Below are positions 55,655-64,000 of a DNA stretch of 64,000 nucleotides, piece after piece (within the stretch, counting starts at the first letter, position 1; every line of letters begins with the position of its first letter). Where the stretch lies: positions 5,594,049 to 5,658,048 of the forward strand of contig JAFMSR010000018.1 of NCBI GenBank assembly GCA_022818135.1. The letters run 5' to 3'. Made by a program: the position numbers and the translations under genes. The notes under the pieces are model-generated. The model was not told where the DNA came from, ran no database searches, and saw only the letters and a list, made by a program, of their open reading frames with translations. Source of the DNA: Saxidomus purpurata. Its lineage: Eukaryota; Mollusca; Bivalvia; Venerida; Veneridae.

Positions 55655-57803
55655 GGAAATCAAATTTTAAAAATACCTCCAGTGAAAATCTTACTTGAAT
55701 TAGCGCTATGAACAAAATAAGTGTAAATGATCAGATGTTAAAGTTTCAAACAAATCTATTACATGGCCAAATTCCAATTAAAACCTTTAAACTTGATCAT
55801 TATTTTTACTGACGAGAACTGTCTGCTTCAATTTCTAGGGAGATAATGTACATAATACATGTATCTGGCAGCCAAAACGAGTTTTCTTGTTACGGCTCTA
55901 ATAAAGGCAAATCAATTCTTGGCGTAGTTCAAAGTGAACGAATATGTACAGTACCGTAATTGGATTAGTATTTCATTGTGCGGTCACTTCAACACATGCA
56001 GCAAAGTATAGAACAAATCGTTCATTAATGACAGTTAATGATTATTCCTTCATGTCAACGAGAAGAGATGCAGATCGGCACTTACTTTATATGTGATGGT
56101 ATACTTCGACAAATGTTATCTAACTTTTGATAGAAATGTCTTAACTGGGTTCAAAATTTACAGACAATATCTTTATAGAAGTTTATTTACTTTTTTACAA
56201 AAATGTCTTGTGCGGAGAAATATCTCGAAAGTTAACCAGGTATATCTTTTCAGATAAATGTCTCAATTATTATTATTGTATGAAAGATAATTGTCAATCA
56301 AAATATAAAGAATAAGGACATGTAGTTCAGTATTGTGTTGCTAAAAGAAAAGACCAAACTATAATCTTCTAAAGTGTAAGTGTAAATACTTCAATAAATT
56401 TTTTCTTCGAGTAAAGACTAAAATAGGATTTTTGATAGAAATCAAAAACTTACTTTAAGGAGACACAAAGTCAATGCAATCTGACTATCAAGCGGTTTAC
56501 TTCACACACGCAAGATTTCTAGAGACTCCCTCCAACTTTCTTACATATATTCTAGTATGCAAACAAGAAAACATAACCAAAACATAATATCTGATCATTT
56601 TGAAGAGTTCAATATCTCTAGATCATCATTGACTGTAATGTTAAGTCATAAATTTGTTTTATAAGATTCATTATTTCATATTTATATGAGGATTGCGTGA
56701 AGGAAGTTGTACATCAGTGAGAATACGACTAGAAAAGTATTGCCGCCACTTCGTGACCAAGATCTTTCACGCCTGAGCTACATATGAGTGGATGCCTAAT
56801 ACGCTTATGATTTGTTTTCATCGTAAGAGTTTACATGTACATACCTACTTTACATTTCCACTCTTACGTTTATTAGTTTAATGCTTTATTACAAAGTTAA
56901 AAAAGTATTTCGGAGTTTCTAAATTTCGAAGATCCATAACATAATGATGTTACATAGAGATCTTCTATCCCAGCATTTTCATGCCCATCAGACATCTTAT
57001 CAAATTTGGCGTGTGACGTCACAGCGATCTCTTTTTTTTTTGGTTGATCAGTTTCCTAATTGTAGTTGACGTCATTCTCTTTCAAACATTATTATTTTAA
57101 AATTGTTATTTATTTATAAAATACAGCATTGTTTTTACATGCTCCACTTACACATTTATCAAAGGCTTATGCGACATACACTATCTTATGTTTATTTTTA
57201 TTGGAAAATTGACTAAAGGGAAAGTTTTTTGCCTTTGAATGTTTTGAATTAGGTGACCGTATTTATTGACATAATTGACTAGAATATGGTATGTGACAGA
57301 TGCAATTTGTCTCGAATAGAGGACAATAAATTTCTTCTCTAAAGATTGATAAGAAGTAAATGTTGCATGCATTTTTAGCTAGCAGTAGACACAAGCACAA
57401 TAAGCAGAAAAAAAAAATACTGCCGACTTTCCAGAAAACACTCGAGCAGGACACGAGTTTAAACCTCCATAAATAACATACTTAAAACATTTGCCACATT
57501 TTGCATCTATTTATACCTTACATTGAATCTCCTTCAATTTTCTTTTACTGTTTGGTTTCGTGCACAATTATCTGCGGCACAATGTTTTACTATCATTGCA
57601 TTATTCAAGTAAGTTTTTGTTCTTCAGAGAATATTTATAACGCACTTACTGGTATTCCCTAGGGTTCGTGCATATCAATGATCCTCCAAATAAGTTAAAT
57701 TAGTCTCACATTTGTCGTGCGAAACATTCATACCTAGATGTTTGTCTTCTTAAATAATGACTAAAGAAAAAGGAACAGTAGACTCATTGCTATATTGTGC
57801 AAA

Positions 57804-58190
57804 CAGGGGGGTCGGACGTGAACGATGTATCCCGGCGCTTTAAGCTAGAATTTGATGTAGTTCTGGTCAAAATGGCGGAAATTTAATGTTTTTTTGGGAG
57901 ACGGATAAGAAAATTGGTAAGGAAATGCTTATTTTTAATTTGATCGAACGGTTATCATGCCCTTTGTATAGCCAAATGTAATATATGAAATCGTCACACC
58001 CGTTTTGGATCGTGGACCTAAAAATAAAAAAGTTATTGAAGGGATAAATTGGTCGGTAGTGTTTATGTTTGGATTTTCCGCCGTTTTCTCCCACGTTTGG
58101 ACGGTTCAGACCTTTTCCGCCATTTTGTCCAGAACTACATCAAATTCTCGCTTAAAGCCCCGAGATACATCGTTTACGTCCGACCCTCTG
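57804..58190. mobile_element. 387-bp MITE with 75-bp terminal inverted repeats
   Basis: Left end CAGGGGGGTCGGACGTGAAC and right end complement CAGAGGGTCGGACGTAAACG continue inward for about 75 bp (CGATGTATC, GGCTTTAAGC, GAATTTGATGTAGTTCTGG, AAAATGGCGG) with few mismatches. GCAAA on both sides (57799-57803 and 58191-58195) may be a target duplication, though it is also just AT-rich sequence. The CAGGG ends recall hAT-type elements, but an 8-bp duplication is not seen. No transposase. Both internal frames are shadows. Confidence 0.85.
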
Positions 58191-58331
58191 GCAAAATCGT
58201 CTTTAAAAACATAATACAGAAAGTTTATTATTTATGCATTCCTGTTTAGAAACTTCATATAGTGTAAACCAAAAGCTGTTCGCGTTTCACCGTTATCGGA
58301 CGGATCTGAGGACATTAGTATTCATTTTTGT

Positions 58332-58365
58332 CAGGGTCCGTATATTCCGTAATATACGGACCCTG
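58332..58365. repeat. Perfect 34-bp hairpin CAGGGTCCGTATATT
   Basis: CAGGGTCCGTATATT, loop CCGT, then the exact complement AATATACGGACCCTG. The CAGGGTCCG ends resemble the ends of the MITE 140 bp upstream. Confidence 0.95.
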
Positions 58366-58599
58366 TTATTGTGTAAAATGCAAAAAGTCATTTGTGAAAA
58401 AAACGTATATGCGAATTTAAAAATTCGTAAAAACAGGCTTCGATGTAGCGAAAATTAATTCAAAGCAATAATTAGTTTGTGTATAGAATTGCCTTAAGTA
58501 CAAAATAACTGGACCGGTCAAATACTGTTTCGCCATAAAATCATGTTTACCTCTGAGGTCAGAGACACCAACATCTGTTATTATCCTGCAAATGGAAAC

Positions 58600-58790
58600 A
58601 CTGAATATTTCAACGGATGGATAATGGACGGTGTAACAAACTGAAGTTTCAGCCTACTGGCTATACTTAATATTTGAACAGATAGGTGATGGACGGTGTA
58701 ACAATCTGACATTACAATCTACCAGGTTCACTGCATATTTAAAGGGACGGTTGATGTACGGATTCAGTCTACTACTAGCTATGATACAGA
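58600..58790. repeat. Three diverged 70-bp units
   Basis: GGATAATGGACGGTGTAACA, GTGATGGACGGTGTAACAAT and GGTTGATGTACGGATTCAG each head a unit continuing to a CTACT(G/A)G-CTAT-type end. The first unit is the one with a counterpart at 46.3 kb. Confidence 0.6.
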
Positions 58791-59689
58791 TATAGTCACT
58801 AGACAAGAAGTGTACGATTTTGGAACTATTTGACAGGAGATTCATCATTGACATTTCCATAATGTTGTTAAGTATACATAATTAAACATAACAAAGCAGA
58901 TAATCCATTTAAATGCATACCGCATTGACGTCAGTGTAATGACGTAAACGTTTCATTCATTGTTTTGTATCCCGTAATCAAAACACTGCATGACGATTAA
59001 TCTTGAATTTTCTTGGCCCTTTTATAGGAAAACAAATCTGAAGGGTACTCTAAGGCTTAACTGTCGCAATCACAAATACTATTTAGGTTCTTTATCCCAA
59101 CTATTTCATGCGACTGATGTTTTTATAGAGATATTACTTCTATATATCTTTATATTTTATTTCACGGGAGTAAATTAGAATAATCGGAAGGAGTTACATC
59201 CATGTCCGAAACTCCGCCTACTTGTCCGAGTGCTTAAACCATATTAAAGCACTCGAATTGAAAATAGAAGTATACCGTAAGAATATTAGAATTGATGATG
59301 ATTAACTGTTGGCTTCACATGCAACGAAAGGTTATGCTGCAAATAGATGTATCTCCAGCACTAAATGATATTTGTTTTGCAAACCGCAAATGGCTATTAT
59401 ATCTTTCTTCAACAGAGACCCCATTGGATCATTGATGGATATTGTAGGTACTAATAATTCTCTACTCTCAGTAAGGTGGTCTGACACTGCCATGGAAACC
59501 ATCCTGTCACAGTACTATACTAAATATCACATTATTAAGTACACTTAAAGACAGAAACACGTTTAAATATTACCGCACTTTTAAAGATGTTGATAAAGTT
59601 TTTCTGCAAAAGCGTTCTTACTGCAGCTTAGACAGTAGCTGTCATGGATCATATACAACTTGATGATTTGGAACACAAAGGTCATAACT

Positions 59690-59885
59690 GTTGTAAGATT
59701 CTAGGCATCAATCATACTTTAAATTTGATTACTTTGCAACAAATTTGCATTCTCTATTTCAATATGACGAGAATGTATGATAATTTGACATTTTCTCATT
59801 TATAATGTATAAACTTTGTATACTCTTAATGATTAAATTGTATTTCATCAAAACATTGCTTCGTATCATTTTAATTACATAAAAA
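59690..59885 (-). repeat. Inverted relative of the end of the 1.6-kb unit
   Basis: Complement of 10560-10735 and 42395-42590: TTTGCAACAAATTTGCAT, TTGACATTTTCTCATTTA, TTAAATTGTATTTCATCAAAAC and ATTGCTTCGT. Third member of this segment family in the window, the only one inverted. Confidence 0.7.
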
Positions 59886-62384
59886 AATGCTTCGTCATTT
59901 ATTGCAGTAATGTCCGTTACCGAGTTATTATAGTATCATATCTTTTGTTAAATTTGACAAATATTGAAAACCTGGTCTATTTCGTTTCAATGTACAATGA
60001 CTTCAAGATCTTCGAAAACATTATGTCTTCCTTTCAAAATCATTTATATCGTGTTTTGAAATGTTCAAAATTAAGATAAACATATGTTTAAGTAACACGT
60101 GTTATCTTACATGATATTTAATAAGTGGTTTATTGTATGAAAGCATAATTATACGCCCCCCATTGTTCCCCTACCCCAAATATACTTAGTGTCTTGACTA
60201 TTATACGAGTGGTATTCAATAAGTTTTGAGACTGGTCTTTAAAAGGAAGACTAAGCTGATTTACAGGAATTTTTATATCAATCCTTCAAACAGAAATACA
60301 CTTTTCCGTCCAAATTATACATGACCTGATAGCAGCAGAGTAGTCTATCCTTGCTACACAGCACTGCCAAGAGCGCTTCTGTGGTTGTAGAGACGCATCT
60401 ATGTCAGCACACGAAAGAGAACTAAGTCGCAGGGACTCGGGTATGGCGAGTATATTACTGAAAAACAGTGCTGCAATCGTTTGACTTTTTGGTACCACTG
60501 AAAACTGCAGCACACTATTACTCTCTTGTGCAGTTGAGGTCATGAACAAGACTGATACCCTTCAAACCAGTTCGTATGCGAAGTTTAACGTAATGTTTTC
60601 TCACTGATTTCAATACCCTATCTCTATAAAACTTTCCAGTAACAAATCTGCTAGGTGCACTGGAGGACGAAAATTACCCTTCAATTTGATGAAGTATGTG
60701 CCTTTATAATCTACATTTAATGAAGAACGCTTCCTGGAAATTTCAGACCATTAATTTCGTTGACAAATACATGTAAAAGTATATGACCTTTTTGCGGAGT
60801 GAACCCACATGACGTCATGAACGAAATAAAGTATTCTTATGTTATGTTTTGATATTTCGCTATACAGTAAAGATTCAGAAACAGAAACAGCGAAATGATA
60901 AGATTGTACATTTCGTTGTTTTAATGATTTGATCAGCTGCGATAAGCAATTGCTTTATGGCAAAGATATTACATGTAAAGATCACTTTCAAACCATTTAT
61001 ATAGGATACTTTTATTATAGTTACTATTTATAGTTGTGTCACTCTCATGGAGCTGTTTGTGACTTATTGTACACACAAAGTGACATTTTCTAAGATTTGT
61101 GAAAAGAAAAAATGCGATTCGATAGAAATACTTTAATGTTATTAGCTGCAGGGAGATACATAGCAAGTTATTTCTGACAAACCCTTGAGGTATCGCTCTT
61201 TTCAATCTGTCTGGCGTTTAACTAAATATAAACCTTAATTCAATTACTTTAAAACAGTGTGAAACAAATAGCAATGACAACCATACAAGAGCATTGTTTA
61301 GTAATTCTATAACATCACATGTACTTCATACTATGGCTTTGGGTACCGTATGACAGTTCAGTGACATTGATGTCATTCGTGTCGTTTGAGAATATCCATT
61401 TGTTCTGTAAAGTTTAATTGATAAGGGAATACTGGGAAATAGCAGAGTTTTACAAGTGTCAACAATAATATTTTGAAGGAAAGTAATTGAGATGAAGAAG
61501 AATCCATTCGTGAGGAAACTGTTAAATATCTACCATTTAGTCAGTACAAATTGATCACATGTGAGATATTTATAAAATGTCAAGAATGAATGTCACATGG
61601 AATGAGCATCCTTGTCCATATTCATTTATGTATCAGAATATGTAATTATTATTCTGCTCTGGCTGTCAGCCATGTTTACTAATAATTACACCACATTACT
61701 TTTGTCACTTTCTTATTAGTTTTCAAAATAGTTTTAGAGGGCAAAGTAACGGTATTGTCATCGGAATGTGTCAGACAATAGGTCACATTAGAAGTATTCG
61801 TTAACTTAATTTGTTTAGAATGCCTGAAAATAGTCGAAAACATGACATGTAAATCAATGTTGTCCATAAAAGTTATATGTAATTTCAGTTGCAAACATGT
61901 CTTTAAGATTAGATGGTAGGTGAAAAATAGTAATGCACATGCAATAAAAACCTGGAGAATACAACCGATTTTACATAGTGTTTACTGTTTGAAGCCAAAA
62001 TGCCTTACAGTTTAATTTAATAACACGAGATAAATCTCAAATTAAACGTAAGCTGTAATTTGTTTGGTTGTTTTATGAGTTTTTTCTTCTTATATTATTG
62101 ATGCGAAAAATATCGCAACCGATAGCTTTTTGGATTAAAAATGAAGATATAACTCAAAAGTCCTGTTATATAGATTAGAAACATATATATTTTCCTTCTA
62201 TCGTATATGAAATGAAATGTTAGTGTATGATAAGAAAGCATATTAAAGTTGTTTTCCTTTCCACTAATTTGCAGCTGCACATAAAATGTGAAAGTATTTT
62301 ACAACAGGAGCAGTTAATGTTTCATCTATTTACTCAAGTTTCTGTCTACGGCGAGGGTTAATTTTGGAAAAGGCAATTCCTTTA
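59886..62384. other. AT-rich non-coding stretch
   Basis: 60205-60600 holds an 87-codon minus frame and a segment GAGTGGTATTCAATAAGTTT that resembles ends of some mariner elements, but I could find neither transposase nor the partner end. A TGACGTCA site is at 60810-60817. Nothing else recognised. Confidence 0.25.
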
Positions 62385-62500
62385 GACGATTAAGGCCGCA
62401 TTTATTGCACATAAAACGTGAAAACATTGCTGTAAAAGATGATGTAATGTGGAGTGTTTCCAGTCATACACCTAACAAGTGCGATTCTAGTTACAAGACA
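62385..62500 (-). repeat. Inverted relative of 38140-38240
   Basis: GCACATAAAACGTGAAAACA, CTGTAAAAGATGATGTAATG and AAGTGCGATTCTAG match the complement of TTACATCATCTTTTACAGCG, GTTTTCACATTTTATGTGC and GAACCGCACTTG. About 110 bp each. Confidence 0.65.
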
Positions 62501-62785
62501 TGTCGACATTTCATGTAAATACAGAATAATATTCATAAACTGCCGAAAGTATATCAATTTTGAACTACATATTCAAATATGATAAAAGCTATTGTTTAAT
62601 CTATAAAACTTTAAAATCAGCATTGTTTTACAGAAAAAGTCATCTGTTCGATACAATAACACATTATAAACAGTAACTGCTGTTTTCCGTCTTGTTTGTA
62701 TATGGTACCTGCATCGCTAAGGTTTTTACTGTAAGCAGATTAAGTCTTTAAGAGAAGCTGGGGAAAAACACATATACATGTTGCC

Positions 62786-63034
62786 GTGAACAAATATTAC
62801 GTCCTAGATATGTTGAAAAACTCTCACGTGTTATTCAGACATGTATATAAACTTGACGAAACAAGTAGTTTAAAAAAAGAAACAGATACATTGATCTTAT
62901 CTTATATGACATTTCAAAAATTCCATAAAGGCAGCTCAAATATTGAATGTACTCAGTTTGAACTAAGATGGCAACATTATGAAAGTCAATGCATGTATGA
63001 CACCTATCATATCTGGTTAAAAACTACAGAATAA
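62786..63034 (+). other. Unassigned 82-codon open frame
   Basis: Contains VLDMLKNSHVLFRHVYKLDE, then QFELRWQHYESQC and ends IWLKTTE at TAA. Composition is more protein-like than most frames here (Trp, His and Glu spread evenly), but it begins at a GTG-type codon with no convincing acceptor upstream. It could be a terminal exon or a decayed element. Confidence 0.2.
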
Positions 63035-63104
63035 TTTCAGAGAAAAAACAAAACAAATCATATAAGATTAATCAAATGGTTTCTGTAGTTGTAATCTTGT
63101 CCTG

Positions 63105-63295
63105 TTAGACAGGATATATCCAGGTATGACCTTTACATTTCACTGACACCAATACAACGTCATCCAAGAAAGAGGCAATGTTGTTTAAAATAACTAAACT
63201 ATGTAAGCTTTGAATGTCCATGCTAGTAGGTGAAGTAGAATGAATGTGTCTCATTACTAAAGGTAGGTTGTAATGTATGTTTGGTTTTGTCACAG
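63105..63295 (-). CDS. Candidate terminal coding exon, unknown protein
   Basis: On the minus strand AAGGAATAATCAG/CTGTGAC is a usable acceptor (exon start 63295). The frame then gives VTKPNIHYNLPLVMRHIHST, SPTSMDIQSLHSLVILNNIA, and ends SVKCKGHTWIYPV at TAA (63105-63107), 62 residues in phase 2. The mix of hydrophobic and polar residues is typical of a folded domain. No family recognised and no polyadenylation signal confirmed. Confidence 0.3.
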
Positions 63296-64000
63296 CTGAT
63301 TATTCCTTATAAAGCAGATCATTGAATGGCAGACACTGAGAAATAGATATCATTTACAAGTACGTTGATACCTGTATGGTAGCGCGAACGCGAATGTTCC
63401 CTTCAACAATTGCAATCAAAGCAATGAAATTACTACGAGAACATTCTGTTGTTATATAACAAGTTAAGTCACCGTGAATGTGACAAAATGGCATTACAGA
63501 GCCAATGCTAAGTCTGACGACAAAATGCGATCTGCGTTGCCTCTTGTTTAGTACAGATATACAGTTGTACGTTTTATGAAGTTATATAGAAATTTTGTGC
63601 AACAGGAAAAGATCATTCAGCATACTAGTACTTCAGATCGAGTGTTCTATACAATAATATAAATCGTTGTCAGTGAACTTTTAGCAAAATAAGATTATTT
63701 TTTTAAAATTACAGTTACATCATGAAATACACATAAAAAGTAGGTTTACCGGATTAGTTTCATTTGAACCCGGCCTAAGTGCAAAAAGAAAAAAAAAATG
63801 TTTTGAAAATTACTTTGGCATCAGTTTGCAATTATTCATGTCTTGAATTATGCAGTAACAAGAACTCTTTATTAAAGATAGCTTCACACAGCCAATACAT
63901 GTGCAGTACAAATAGATAACTATATTTTCTTATTCTAATCTAATGATACATTATGTATAAATAGAACAAAATGAAAGCATCAGAATTAACTGAAAGCATA
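63296..64000. other. Non-coding stretch
   Basis: AT-rich, with an A8 run near 63790. No open frame or element recognised. Confidence 0.3.

Larger units (their letters stand above)
55770..58650 (-). repeat. Inverted paralogous block, right member
   Basis: Reversed counterpart of 46300-48000, longer because it includes the 387-bp MITE and other insertions. On the minus strand 58546-58580 is flanked by TTTCCATTTGCAG and CAGAG/GTAAAC, so a 35-bp micro-exon is conceivable; in the 46.4-kb counterpart the acceptor is mutated (GCAC). Confidence 0.6.

Noticed and set aside
60205..60600. A second mariner element
   Set aside because: Only a short end-like motif is seen; no transposase motif or partner end was found.

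Overview
The window looks like an AT-rich stretch of animal nuclear DNA, most likely from a bivalve mollusc. The evidence is indirect: it carries several repeat families I associate with bivalve genomes. These are elements opening AGCTCACCTG and closing in a GGTGAGCGATATAGGGCC-type end, elements bounded by AGCTCGACTATTCGAA and its complement, short-tailed non-LTR retrotransposons, a tRNA-type SINE and a mariner remnant. No database was consulted, so the species is not claimed. No long open gene, rRNA or tRNA gene, operon or CRISPR array is visible. The longest open frames come from low-complexity tracts, repeats and transposon remains. Host coding sequence, if present, is in short exons, which I call only where splice signals and an open frame agree.

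Layout. 0-4 kb: a possible two-exon minus-strand gene ending in a short secreted, basic peptide (181-342). 4-9 kb: old, interleaved repeats, a 57-bp minisatellite and a hairpin-headed element. 9.2-12.4 kb: a 1.6-kb direct duplication, each copy carrying the same putative minus-strand 3' exon, intact in one and frameshifted in the other. 12.8-13.1 kb: a SINE. 14.3-19.75 kb: a 0.48-kb inverted repeat flanking a candidate first coding exon (16118-16210), a mariner pseudogene with a 33-bp in-frame minisatellite, and a LINE tail. 22.1-25.1 kb: a nearly identical 1,484-bp tandem duplication running into an array of palindrome-bearing elements. 26.9-27.4 kb: very long poly-C tracts. 27.7-28.6 kb: a second hairpin-headed element. 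32-35 kb: two plus-strand exon candidates. 39.2-41.9 kb and 50.6-53.4 kb: nested repeats with LINE fragments. 46-58 kb: diverged inverted blocks, an inverted repeat at 49.1/50.6 kb and a 387-bp MITE at 57.8 kb. 58-64 kb: AT-rich, with two unassigned reading frames at the end.

Two themes run across the window. First, much of the apparently unique DNA is diverged copies of other parts of the same window, in both orientations, so it is a web of segmental duplications. Second, the palindrome TGACGTCA (the CRE/ATF site) occurs at least 23 times by eye. Six copies sit in the mariner-derived minisatellite at 33-bp spacing and several more lie in the dispersed elements and duplicated blocks. How the genes might work together cannot be said, because no gene is complete enough to assign a function.
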